Assembly: GCA_947179485.1 (NCBI GenBank)
Contig: OX359246.1
Coordinates: 47,285,632-47,349,631 of the forward strand
Source of the DNA: Allacma fusca
Taxonomy: Eukaryota > Arthropoda > Collembola > Symphypleona > Sminthuridae
Length of the DNA: 64,000 nucleotides
Direction: 5' to 3'
Every line of letters begins with the position of its first letter. Position 1 is the first letter of the stretch. The notes beneath the pieces were generated by a model. The model ran no database searches and was not told where the DNA came from. It worked only from the letters and a program-made list of their open reading frames with translations. The translations under genes were made by a program, and so were the position numbers. Of the stretch, positions 33,387 to 46,400 are shown in pieces.

Positions 33387-36300
33387 TTAGCCATATTTTT
33401 TTACTGCTTGCTTCCCTTCTCTCACTGATTTTTCCTTCTTCTTCTTCAGCCTCATCCAATAATCTCTGCACATGCAGTAATTCTTTAGAGTGTAATCCTT
33501 CAAACAATCGTTCTGCCCCTGGTAACTATTAATTCTGCTGACATCTCCGACAATGACCATTGTGCCGTTCTTAAATAATCTAACCTTTGCCTCAAAGTGG
33601 GCATTCGACGGACTTGCTTCCAAAGCCACAAGATGATCCTTAAATGTTACTAACTTCCCGAAATTGTTCCACACCTCACCGTCACTCAGCTCTCTCAAAT
33701 ATAAAAATTTACTGAATTTAAGGGGAACGCAAGTGTCGTTCAGGATGGCTTCAAGAAGGAACACATTCACAGATTTGATCACGAGCTCCCCAAACTTTAC
33801 AGAACTCTTGGACGTTTTTCCAACGGCAGGGGTCACTCCACATCGACAGTACAGTTGTGGTATTCCTGAAGACTCACATGTTCGATTGAGGGGCGTCTCC
33901 TCAAAAAATGAGTACACTTTCCTCCCGGAGGTTTCCCAATTGGAATGAGTGAAGACGAATGGCTTCTCCGAAGAGGGTGGATAACTTAAACTGAGGATAT
34001 CTTCCAAGGTAGCGTGAAAGTCAAGAGGGGACGTCAGTCGATGACTATTCATCCGTAAGTTCTCGTACCAATGGGGATGACTTAATTTGAGAGCAGGTGG
34101 CATTCGAATGTAAAAGAATGGAAGGCTTTCCTCATAATATCCCAGGAATGTTTCACGGAAACTTCCGAATCTGTAACCATGATCGCTTATGAAGAAAATT
34201 ATTGTGCTATTACCATTATACGACGCATCCTCCACCAATTCCGAGAGACGCTGCCGAAATGTTGAGTCCATTGGCTATGAATTTAGAGAATCGATGTATT
34301 TTACATTTGTACAAATGAAAATATAAGCGAAATAGAACATAATACGGAGCTTGACAGCACCACCGTTGTATATGTACCTTTAAATCATTCAAACTGTCAT
34401 GACCCAAAGTGGTAAACCATGAAAATAGGAAATGGGGAACTCTACTCTGGCCCATCGCTGTCACGAAGTTCTGTAAATATTCCATCATAAAGTTAGTTTG
34501 GCTCATTCCTCCAACACAACCATTGTAACTCTGTGTCCGACTCAGTCTCCCGTGGTAAGCAACTGTGATAGGTCTCAAATAATAATCCGTAGGTTCCTCC
34601 AGGAATCCTGTCTTCATAAAATTGAAATTAGCAATTCCTGCGGAATCCTCCAAAAGCGCTGTGACATAGTTACTGGAACTGAAGTTCTTCCATATTAAGG
34701 GGCAGTCATCCATAAAATCTGTCTTTTTCTTCCAGCATGGATACTTGTTCGTTTCCATCCCTCCCAAAGCACCCATCATATTTGGAAAAGTATTATCTCC
34801 TATTTTTGTGTACCCTCTCATCTCTACAAAATCGTTCGCATCCAGAAATTCTTTAGTTTTTGCCAAAGAGCGGTACATGTGCAGTCGAGAAATGGAATCA
34901 ATTCCTAAAATGAGAACACTTGGTGAAATTGATGTATTTGACTTGATTTCCTCCCAATCGTTCTCTCCAGAATCGAAGCGCCTCCCGCGCCAATATTCCA
35001 CCTTGGCTTTGGTCTTATTTGTGTGAATCTCTGGGGGCAAAATTGCTGCAATATATTCTTTAAATTTGATTTTCTTCCCTTTCACTCTTGTTGTGCACTG
35101 AATTTCAGCAAATTTGGATGTTAACTTTGTCCCATTTGAGGCATTTGAAATTTGTACACAGTCACGGGAGAAGCTATCACAGATAAGTATATAGGTTTGA
35201 TTCAAATTCCACATCAACGTTTCAAATTAAAAATTATGAGTGACGGAATAAATAACGTTTAAAATATTGTTTTTATCTTACCGGATCTGCCAGTCAGCGA
35301 CCATATTATACTTGTTACGGTTCTGGCTTATGCGATGGATTTTCCTGAAACAGCAGCTAGTTGCATTGAAGTTTGGATGCGTTTCATCATAGACTAATCT
35401 CTAGCATTTGGCAAAATCCAGGAATAGACATTTTAGAGGGTATAACAAATATTCCACTTTATTGTACTACTAACGTCGACATTAGAGGTGGGGACCGGAA
35501 GCGGGCTTGTTCAATCGGGTACAATCTAACCCGAACCTGCCGAATTTTTTGCCTGGGTTCGATCCGTAAATAATAACTGATATGAGGCTTCGATCTGTAA
35601 GAGTTGAGATCCGGGGGTTCGGGGGGGGGCTACTACCGATGGCGGTACTTTACAGTTTACCACAGATAGATGGCATGCATACTGAACAGGTATTTTATAC
35701 GGCAGTTTAAAGCGTGATCACGAGTAATAAAATCATATTTCATAACATGTAATTAACTGCTTTTGACTATTGGAAAATGAAGTTCACATCTGTTGGTAAT
35801 TGAAATTCAGAATTAATAAGTTGACGCTGTCCATGTCAGATTTTTTGAAATTAGGTTTATTTTACAGGAAATTAGAGGAACTGTATAGAAGTCTCCTATT
35901 TGTAGCAATTTATTGTACTTCTGTACTTGCTCAGTTTTTTGCCCATAAAATATACGCTCTGAAAGATTGTGTTGTATGTTAAATTTGTAATGAAAATGCT
36001 AAAAAAAGCGTTGTAATTTCCAATTTCCAAATCTCTGTGATAAATAATTATAAAATACATGTAAAAAATGTTTTAAACTCGGTTAGACATACATAAGTGC
36101 TGTTTTGTGCAGTGTACAATGATTTGGAGACAAGGTAGGATTATCGGGGTTTCAGCGGGTTTGGGTTTTAAACAAATATGAAGACCGGGGTTTCAGCGGA
36201 TTCGGATTGTCAAAATTTTAAAGATGGCGTTTTTAGCGGGTTCGGTCTCGAAAGAACGTAAGGAGACAAAACTCTTTGGGCCAGTAAGTAAATGTAAAAA

Positions 36301-37737
36301 ATTGAATGATAGGTTCGAACTGGTAAATATTTTGATGGTTTTTTCCGGGTTCTGGCCTAAAGTTAAGCCCGATGCCCACCTCTATTCGAAATACAATTCA
36401 TAAAATTCTGGAAAATTGTTCACTTAGTATTCTTATTTACGCTATTGGTCTTCTTGATTATGGCATGGGGGCATGATTGCAATGTTTTATTCTTGAAATG
36501 TTTCCTGACCGACGAATCCAACGGTTTCATATCGACGATTTTGCAGTTCAATGTGTCCACTAAATAACCAGGCCTTGGTTCCCTGCTGCAAATTAATACA
36601 TCAAACAAATTTTGGACTACTCGACCTCTACAGCCGGAGAAGGATTGAATCAACACATACAAATGTATATTGTGTAATTACATTTAAAAAATTAATGCAT
36701 CGTTGACTAGACTTTATAGAGTACCCCTCACGGAATTCAAATGTTTTTAGCCCCGTACAAACATAAAATATGGCCAAAAGTCAAAATTTTGAAACCAGTA
36801 CTAATCAACCATCTATTTACAATGTGCTCAAAATTAATTGTAAGTTCACATAGGCGTTTACTCCTGCGAGACGAGTCACTTATCATTCATCTGCAAACTA
36901 GACAGCTCTTTTTTTTTAAAAAATTGACGTAAAATCAACACTTTCGAGCGAAATCAAAAACAAAATTTAAAATGGAATTTAACATAAGGAAGGACTAAAC
37001 TAAACTTCCCTACTTGCAAAAATGTCACATAATTTTAAGAAGATCTTGCCAATTAATTATCTCACGAATACAATAACCACGCTTGTTCTTACTCCAATAC
37101 ATTTATAAAACGAATACAGTTAATTATTAACTACAGTAATCCCCATAACTTCATTCCAAAACTCTCGTCCGAATACGCTTCAATTTCGAGTGTCCACTAT
37201 AGTTGCCCCTCTATTTGCGATTTTGCCCTTCAGCTCTTGAGTTTAATTGTGGGCTCGATTTTAGTGTTCCAGAACGCGCTGGACTTTAGAGTTAGAGGGC
37301 GTACTGGAGACCTTATATTATACATTGCACGCTAGAGGTCAGAGTTCAAGAGCACTATAGAGTTTAGTCCGACTTACTCTAATAATAATAAATTGGAGTT
37401 TAAAATTCAAGTGAACGCATTATTTTCATGTAGAGTTTTAGAATCAAGTTTTCGTATTCATAGACTCTACAACGTAGCCCGTAATCCAACTCAAGATCAA
37501 AAAGATAAAACTGGAAACTCTGTTAAAATTAAGTATTTAAATAAATTAACCAATGAAATGTGCAATAGTTGCTTACCTTGAGGCTCGTCTCTCGGAAACT
37601 AGAACACTTGGACTTCGCCATGTCACTGATATCGGCTTAAAATTTATGGGCAAGTAATAAGCAAAACAAATTAGACCAACTACTTTCAAAAGTAGAAGCC
37701 ACCTGTAACCTTTGAAATACGTAGAGTTTGAGCCCAT
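33387..37737 (-). CDS. DUF229-family type II membrane protein, paralogue A (5 exons, ~701 aa)
   Basis: Exons: 37737-37577, 36582-36441, 35400-35282, 35173-34378, 34274-33387; phases close. A short cytosolic start and a signal anchor (WLLLLKVVGLICFAYYLP) precede a luminal domain of the DUF229 family, which has the alkaline-phosphatase/sulfatase fold. Diagnostic segments are PGYLVDTLNCKI, THPNFNATSCCFRKIH, VLILGIDSISRLHMYRSL, DNTFPNMMGALGG, CPLIWKNF and FISDHGYRFGSFRETFLGYY. The Asp of GIDS and the DHG motif sit where metal ligands lie in this fold, so phosphatase-like chemistry is possible, but no DUF229 substrate is known to me. N-glycosylation sites are frequent. The C-terminus is a short basic tail. 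Intron 2 contains a hAT-type element (35483-36384). A 5' non-coding exon may lie upstream. Most of the last exon is almost identical to paralogue B. Confidence 0.85.
33468..34185 (-). repeat. Homogenised block, copy A (DUF229 last exon)
   Basis: About 718 bases that match 40650-41367 almost base for base. I saw about five differences, four of them clustered in a dozen bases near 33551-33562. Flanking exon sequence on both sides is clearly diverged. It lies entirely within the last coding exon of paralogue A. Confidence 0.9.
35483..36384. mobile_element. hAT-type non-autonomous element in intron 2 of DUF229 A, 902 bp
   Basis: The left end is TAGAGGTGGGGACCGG and the right end read inwards is TAGAGGTGGGCATCGG, two differences in 16, with the TAGAGGTGGGCA start common in hAT elements. 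Flanking octamers GTCGACAT (35475-35482) and TTCGAAAT (36385-36392) match at six of eight positions, as an aged target duplication would. Subterminal repeats of the TTTCAGCGGGTTCGG type occur near 36145, 36185 and 36230, with complementary AACCCG-like copies near the left end. There is no transposase frame. It accounts for most of this intron. Confidence 0.75.
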
Positions 37738-40421
37738 TGAAGTTGCCAGCAAAAGTATCAAAACAACTGGGATAAAATAAAGTTTTTGCTATAAACTGGG
37801 ACGACTCCACAAATAAATCCCACCAATGTATCTAGGTTCGTGTTTGCGTAGAGCAGCTCAGCACAATTATATATTTTTAAAAATCGTGCTGGGTTTCAAC
37901 TTATGAAAATCAATGTATTTAAGAGAGAAGGACAGCAACTTGAGTGGGGATTGATCACGATAATCGTTGTAACATTAAATGTACATCCAAAATAATGGAA
38001 AAGATTCCGAACATACCTTTTGCATAAGCATTTGTATTAACGTCTTTCACTTATTCCACATGGAAAAACTGGTTTCTGCAAACGGCTCTTACATAATCTG
38101 ACGTGACATGTGTTGTGTATGTACATGTATTGATATCATTTCACAGTATTTTTTTTATCACAAAATGCTGTCTAACATAAATATATCAAGCAAATTCTTG
38201 AATTTCCAATCAATGGGCAAATGCATCAAAATCTTTTATGTTCTTGCACACCAACATACATATAAACAGTGTATTTGCAATTTCGCAATAATTTCTCATT
38301 CCAAATTGCTCATGTCCATTAAAACATTTTGTGCGAGTAATCCTACACTGTCTGTCTATATTATTATATATTTGAAATACATCAGTTTCGTTGTATACAA
38401 AATATAAATATGCTTGAAGTGCCTTCAAAAACCTTGATTACTCAAAATCAACTTTTGCATTTCCTTCCTTTCTGATATCATTAAAACATTAGTTGATTTC
38501 GTAAATCCAGGAAATGCTTCATTGTTCATGTTCATGTTTGAAGTAATATACGCATCAGCAATCAAAGAGGGAGGTGGCATAGCTTAATTAATTTAAGTTA
38601 TAAGAATAATTACAATATGTGGTTAGTGATTAGGGCCACATTATTTTATTATCTTTATTTCATGCATTGCTGAATGTAACTCATCTAATCATGACTCAAA
38701 TTTTGTTCCTTTTAGGGGTACTTGAATAAAAATTTCACAGTGGATAAAGAGTTCACTATCCTATCATTACTTGCTGGGGCAGGATGAACCACTTGTATTC
38801 GGAGTGATCAATAACCATATCTCTCCTGCGTTCTCCAAGATATGCTACCAATTATAGAAGAGATATTTTTCAACATAATTTTATTCCAGGCCCGAAAATA
38901 TGAAATAAAACCTTTATTTTGAAATACATACATTTTTAACTTCGCTTCGAGTTTACGACTCCAAATATTGGCCAAATCTTTTAATGGGATAGAATGCTGG
39001 GACGCAAATGAGTTGAGCCACGCGATAAACCTACAAAGTAAAACGCCGGACATGATATTCCAATGCATATAAAATAATAAATTATGGATACAACAATAAG
39101 ATATTTGGTTTATTTCTAAATTTTGATCAAATATATGATTAACACAGTGGCAGGTACAGTCAATAACACATTTCATTCATATTTACTCTTGATTCCGAAG
39201 CACGAAAATTCCAAGCACTCTTACTAAATACTCAATGTCAAGTAAAACATACATTAATGCAAGAACGTGACATGAAAAGAATGGGGGCTTAAGAGTTACA
39301 TTCAAAAACCTGACACTGAGTTCCTCATAAGAGTGCTCTTAAGTCTGAACCACTTGAATACTTTGGGTGGTTGGTTGTTATATTAAATAATTTTTGAGGG
39401 CATCCGCACAACTGAGATTTGATGTTGCAACACCTTCAAATTTATCTCATCATTAGGATTTGTTGCACATTACAAGAATACATTAGCACAGGTATCATCA
39501 ATCCCCACCTTCACGGAGTCTAAACACTATAGTCCTTGCTAAACATTGTCCTTGTAATATAAAATGGAACAATGGAATTAAAGTCACAATTATTACGTAT
39601 TTACAGTAAGTAGTATGCAGTCGAAAATTAAATAAAAATTTTCCTCCTAAATTCCTAACTCCAATACATATTTAGTATCTAAATACATACGTCTCATGCA
39701 ATCATTCATATGTAGCATTTACAATACTCTGAAATATCACTTGTGGGAGATTTGGCACTTTTATATTAATGGAATGCCTCACTCAAGCACATAAAGTCAT
39801 AATAAAAGGAATACATTTTAACTCAATGTTCAGCGCCGGCATGAAAAATGTTTTCACTTGTATTAACATCAGAAACATTTAAAAATACGATTCCACCATT
39901 ACAATAGTTTTTGTAATTATTTCCGTGCGCTTTTGAAGTGTACAAAATGCGTAAGATAATGAACTACAATATCGTTCACGTAATTATTACACTATAAATA
40001 ATACATACAGAAATGGCTGATCGGATAGTTTCTTAGCCACGGAAAAAAAGGAAGTAAGAATAATCTATTACATTTCAAATCAAAAGGTACAATAAACTAA
40101 GAGGCCAGTATTTTATAAAAACGTGTTCGTACAGTTTAAAGGCAGAAGGCTGATGTCACATTTAACGTGTTTCAAAACTATTACTGGCACTTATTTTGGC
40201 CTTTAACTAGATACCATTCTAAATATTTTACATCGGCTTAAAAGAGAACATACATTTGAGATAATTTGGGGTTATACAGTATATCTATAGATGCTAAACC
40301 AGTCTTAAAGATCTAGGAAATGCGGCACAGGGCTAGCAATATTTGTAAAAATTTAATTATTACAAACTTTAGCAAAGAATGATTGAAGAAGTATTTAATT
40401 AATTTTGGCTACATTTTTTTA
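37738..40421. other. Intergenic between DUF229 paralogues
   Basis: About 2.7 kb, AT-rich. A minus-strand frame at 38808-39176 (122 codons) has no recognisable domain and I do not call it. It should contain the promoter of paralogue A and the 3' flank of paralogue B. Confidence 0.35.
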
Positions 40422-43400
40422 TCATGATGGAGATGCCGAACTTGGTGATGCGGGCAGAGGTGTCCCGGCATTATTTACAGAACTGTTTGAGGTAACTATA
40501 GATACACTCTTCTTCACTGAGGTTTCCGTTTGTACCCGGGCAAGAATCTTTTTCTTACCACTTTTCTTCTTTTTCTCATCCAAACTCTTCTTCTTTAACT
40601 TGGCTTTCTTGGTCTTACTGGTAAGCTGCTCCTTGTCATAATAGTCCTTGCACATGCAGTAATTCTTTAGAGTGTAATCCTTCAAACAATCGTTCTGCCC
40701 CTGGTAACTATTAATTCTGCTGACATCTCCGATGATCATCATTGTGCCGTTCTTAAATAATCTAACCTTTGCCTCAAAGTGGGCATTCGACGGACTTGCT
40801 TCCAAAGCCACAAGATGATCCTTAAATGTTACTAACTTCCCGAAATTGTTCCACACCTCACCGTCACTCAGCTCTCTCAAATATAAAAATTTACTGAATT
40901 TAAGGGGAACGCAAGTGTCGTTCAGGATGGCTTCAAGAAGGAACACATTCACAGATTTGATCACGAGCTCCCCAAACTTTACAGAACTCTTGGACGTTTT
41001 TCCAACGGCAGGGGTCACTCCACATCGACAGTACAGTTGTGGTATTCCTGAAGACTCACATGTTCGATTGAGGGGCGTCTCCTCAAAAAATGAGTACACT
41101 TTCCTCCCGGAGGTTTCCCAATTGGAATGAGTGAAGACGAATGGCTTCTCCGAAGAGGGTGGATAACTTAAACTGAGGATATCTTCCAAGGTAGCGTGAA
41201 AGTCAAGAGGGGACGTCAGTCGATGACTATTCATCCGTAAGTTCTCGTACCAATGGGGATGACTTAATTTGAGAGCAGGTGGCATTCGAATGTAAAAGAA
41301 TGGAAGGCTTTCCTCATAATATCCCAGGAATGTTTCGCGGAAACTTCCGAATCTGTAACCATGATCACTGATGAACAGAATGATGGTGTTGTTCCCATTG
41401 TACGTCGCATCGTTCACGGTATCGGATAGAAGATCGTGATATTTCGTATCCGCGGGCTGAAAATAATTGTAAACATGGGCATTTAAAAAAAATCTTTTGC
41501 GATTAAATGTAACTTGAGCAGAAACTCAAATAAGATTATGATACTAGAGATATTATCTAACCTTTAGAGCATTAAAGTCATCATGCGCCAGGGATGTAAA
41601 CCAAGAGAGTAGAAAATAAGGGACCTTCTGCTCTCCCATCCTCTCTACGAACCTCCTCATATAATTAATCATGAAATCGGTCTGACTCATTCCGCCCACA
41701 CAACCCTGGAAACCCCGGGAGTGGTCCAATTTCCCGTGGTAAGCTACAGCTAAAGTTCTCAAATAATAATCAGTAGGTTGCTCCACGAATCCAGTCTTCA
41801 AGTAATTAAAAATTGCAAGGCCAGGTGAGTCCTCCAAAAAGGCAGTAACATAGTTACTCCTGCTGTAGTTCTTCCAAATGAGAGGACAACTATCTACTTT
41901 GTATTTGCTCCCATTATAACACGGATACTTATTAAGCTCCATGCCCGCCAATACACCCATAATATTTGGGAAGGTATTCTCTCCGATCTTAGTGTAGCCC
42001 TTCATCTCTATAAAGTCGTTCTCTTCCAAGAACAACTTTGTCTTCGGAAGGGAGCGGTACATGTGCATCCGGGAGATGGAATCAATTCCTACAATAAGGA
42101 CACTTGGGGGTCTTCCAGGTACTTCCTCCTTGATCATCTCACTCGGAGATCCACTAAACTTTTCCTGTTGCCAGTACTCCAACTTTAATCTTGTTAGGTT
42201 AGAATGTTGCTCGGGTGGGAAAACGGATGCTTGAAAGTTACTAGTTTTGATCACTTTACCCTCATCTAATTCCTCACATTCGACTTTGACAAATTCGGAC
42301 GTCATGTTGGCACCATTGATTTTCGAGATTGTCGTACATTTTGGGGAGAATCTTCAAAAATCCAATTAAAAACCAGTCATCTTAAAATTGTGTTAAAATT
42401 CCACATAATATTTCCCCAAAATTAATATATTTTACTGTATAACTTTAAGGAAATGAACAGCGGAAATAAATTAAAATTGCTTATTCATTCTTTAAAAAGC
42501 GATAAAACTTGGAGGTCCCCACGTACTTGATCTGCCAGTCAGCATTTTTGTTATATTTATACGGGTCTTGGGGGTCACGATGAATTTCTCTGAAGCAACA
42601 GCTGGTTTTTTTGTACTTTGGATGCGTCTCATCGTACTTGAGTATCTGCAATGGACAATAGAATTTGAGTAATTACTTGGGAATACACAGTCAGTCGAGC
42701 ATTTCGAGAAATGATAGTCAATTAAGCAAAAACCGTGAATTGCCTGATCACGACAATGAACATTGTGTGAGCGCTCAAGAAGACAAAGCTGTGAGTGTAT
42801 TACATAAGCACATATGTATGTATAAACATATGCATTTATGTATATGTATTTCCTACAACGCCTGCCATTATTGTTAGCAACCTCAAAATTCCAAGAGGTC
42901 TTGAGGTGATCAAGGCAATTGATCTCTACAGGCAAGGTAAATCATTTCTTTTATAATACTATACTAATTCAAGCTATGATTACTCTGAACTCAGGTATTG
43001 TAAAAACAACTTGTGAATCCATTGCTAATTCACTCGTAATGACTAGCATCATGATCATATCATCACAGCTAAAAATAATAATTACTTTTAATATAGTGTT
43101 ATGCTAATTAGTACGTTCGAATTCTATCTCCAGAGTTCCTGGTGCAGCATGAGTAACGTCAATGCAGTTGAAACGTGCTAAAATTATACATGCGTTTAAC
43201 ATGAGTTCATCAGTTTAGCACTCACATTTCCTCGTGAAAATTGCATTCATTCTTCTATAATACGTGTGGTAACTTACTACTATAGACTGATACAATTTTA
43301 CTGAATAAAAATAATTATTGTAGGTACAGAGGAAGTTCTTTACCTGATTCGAAACTTTAATCACAAACCGAGGACATCTCTGAGGACCTTTTTTACGAAT

Positions 43401-46400
43401 GTAAGGACGAACGGCTTTATCAAAGGGGTTCATATCCGAAATTTTACATGAGGAAGTGTAGACTAGATAACCGGGTGTAGACTCTTCCCTGAAAATCATA
43501 TTAAAAAATCATTCAGTAATTTATTGTTTCCGTTCTCACAGACTTTTATATGGGGTCTACAATAATGTATACACGCGTGGTAGAATTAATAATTAGTAAG
43601 TACATATAAACTAACAACGTGGATTTGTGCTCGCTGAGCAAATATCAAACCTTTGCACGTTTTGGCTTCTCAATTAGCAATAAATTGTTGACTAAAAATG
43701 CATGAAAGCATAAGTACAGCTGATAATTTTGTTTACAATATACTTGAACATGAGGATCCGTGCAGGTGAAGTTGCATTCTATTAAAATTCTATGCTTCTT
43801 GCAATTTTTTCCATGCTCATTATATTATTAGTAACTTTTAGTAGCCCATTTATTTGCACAGGTTTGTGTCCTTCGTCCTTCCACATAAATCCTTAATGTT
43901 CTAGTAGTAATTTTCAATGTCAAATTTTATAATTCAAGCAGATTGTTGACATCTCAATCCTGTTTGTCTAATAATTTTATTTTGTCATGTAACATCAAAC
44001 GTACACACGGCGAATGAGACGATCGTGTATTGTACACAACTAGTATAAGACAGTAGTAGACATTTATTCTACAGAGTATTCCTAATTGTACTGTAAAAGG
44101 CACGAGGGATTTTTTCTAAAATTTGAATCATCTGATTCATTCAAGTATAGATACTAATAATTGACTGTGAGTATTTAGCATATCATTGACTCTGGGTCTT
44201 GAAAATAACTGTCTTTCTTTACACACACTGCTGATTACATTAAGATCTAAATGCACCACTGTCCTGAGTAACATTTGAAATTTAAGGATCTGGCATGCCG
44301 ACAGGTTTGTCAACAATTATTGTGTATTGACGTATTTTCAATATTTATTTGCCAAGACCTTCGAGGCCGTGCCAGTCCCCAGTCATCACTACTGGTTGAA
44401 ATTGGTCAAAACTGAAAAAACAGATACTGCCCAACAGACAGGTTTTTCACACAGTTCAGAGATAATCCTAGGCATTAGCTCCTATCAGGCTTTGCTTAAG
44501 TAAGCCCACTCACAATCAATTAAAGGAGCCCATCATTAAAATCTGACATCAACACGAGTAAGCATTTGAGGGGTGTACAGATTAGTTTGCCCACATGTAT
44601 CTCTAGTAGGACTGGCACGAAGACATCGCACGCGGCACGCAAATATGTATCTATACATAAAAAGGGTTTCTGCAATTTCTCAATCTTGATATGAAGTAAG
44701 TAATTCTGTAATGTTATTAATTTGCCCACAGAGTCGACATACGCACGCCCTATGCCCATTGTCAAACATAAATGCATTAAGCTCTCTTACATCTGTTGAC
44801 TATTGGGCCTGTGTTTTTCTACCACAATACCTTTTAAGTTATTATTTTTCTTATTTCCACAATAACAAAATCAAATTCCATTTTGGTGCAATTCCTTGAA
44901 CACGTAATCTTGTCACGCGCTGTATAAGATTCACATCTTCATAATGCATGCGTGCAGCAGAGCTTTCTCTCTCTCTCTCTCTCTCTCTCACTGACCGTAA
45001 TTCTTTTATGTGAATGGCTCAACAATTTCGTATACCTGCACTATACAAACATACCAGTATGTAGATAGTTTGCAAAGTACCACAGGATTTCCTTCGGACA
45101 TCTAAGCACACAAAGAAAAATCCTTTGAAAAATAAAGAGTATGGTACCACACACACACACACACTCACACACACACACTATGCATGTGTGGATCCTAGTA
45201 GTGGTTCGGCACATACACAAATAAATGGCACTAATGTGCAAAAACAATTTCGCACTCCATCCTATTTTACAAACATCTCCATAAAAGAAACAAATTTCCA
45301 AACAGGCCTGACAGAGTTTGCATGAAATTTACATATATCTATGAGGAACAATTTACAGTACAAACAATGTACTCCGAAGATTTTCCAACAACTTTTACAT
45401 CATTGCTTGAATTGCTTCAGAGGATTAATTTTCTAATTTTTGCATAGCCCTATTCATGGGATCAGATGTGCTTTCATCCTTCACTCAACCCTCTATATAC
45501 GTTTGTGAGGAAAGGTCTCAATTGAACTCCTTTTTGAAGTTTCTGGAGCTCTATATCCATTGGAAATCCTAATAGCATATATGTGTGTAGATACATACAT
45601 AGGTAGACACGTCTTTGAGTAGGAGGAATGTCCCAAACTTTTTCCATTTTATTATTAGCACTGCAAAGCCAAAAGGAGTTTTTGACTTATTACATTATAC
45701 AAACTTACAAGGCCTTCCAGAGACTCGATCATACGGACTGTGAGAAACCATAGAGAGTAGAGTACATAACTTGCTCCCGAAGACATGGTTTGAAGAGCCT
45801 ATGCACCAACACGGGAAAGTTTTGTCCCCACTCGAAAAATATATCCTGAGTCTTAATATATGTAAAAACATGGACAGTTCCATGGAAAAGGAATTCAGAG
45901 ATTGAAAAAATTCCAGTGCCGTAAAGATTTGAATTGCATGAGAGCACGCAACTTGAAAGCTTTTTATTGACTCTATTTTCTTTCGCCCAAGACTTTTGTT
46001 CTCACAGCCTTATCAAGTTCATCTGTAGGTTTACATGCAAGTCTGGAAGAAGTAGGAGATGATGGAGGAAAAATTGACCCCCATTCCTTAAAAAATTCAG
46101 GAAGTAAAAAACTCTGGAGTCTTGTTTACACTCTCCATCGAGCTCAACTCTTCTGGTTCAAGACATTTTTGGGGCTTAAAAATTTAATCGGATTAAATAT
46201 ATGTACACAGATGCATGCACCTCCCCTCATAATGTAATAGTTACGCAAAAAGAACTGTACCCAATAAATGTCTCTGCAGTGGAACATTCTTTGTTGGAAT
46301 TACCCTCCGTTCCTTTTTATCTCTCGCTCTTGCGTTATAACTGAATACTGGCGGTATTTTAATTCCTATTTCCCTTCCAAAAATATACGGGTTGAGTGAG

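Noticed and set aside
35177-35217. Start codon at 35217 for DUF229 A
   Set aside because: It lies in the intron: a TGATAG acceptor at 35174-35175 and paralogue B show that the exon begins at 35173.
38808-39176. 122-codon minus-strand open frame
   Set aside because: Not recognisable and no supporting neighbours. The central part could be an exon, but nothing links it to a gene.
45709-45786. Signal-like exon as alternative first exon of DUF229 B
   Set aside because: It ends in phase 0 whereas exon 2 requires phase 2.
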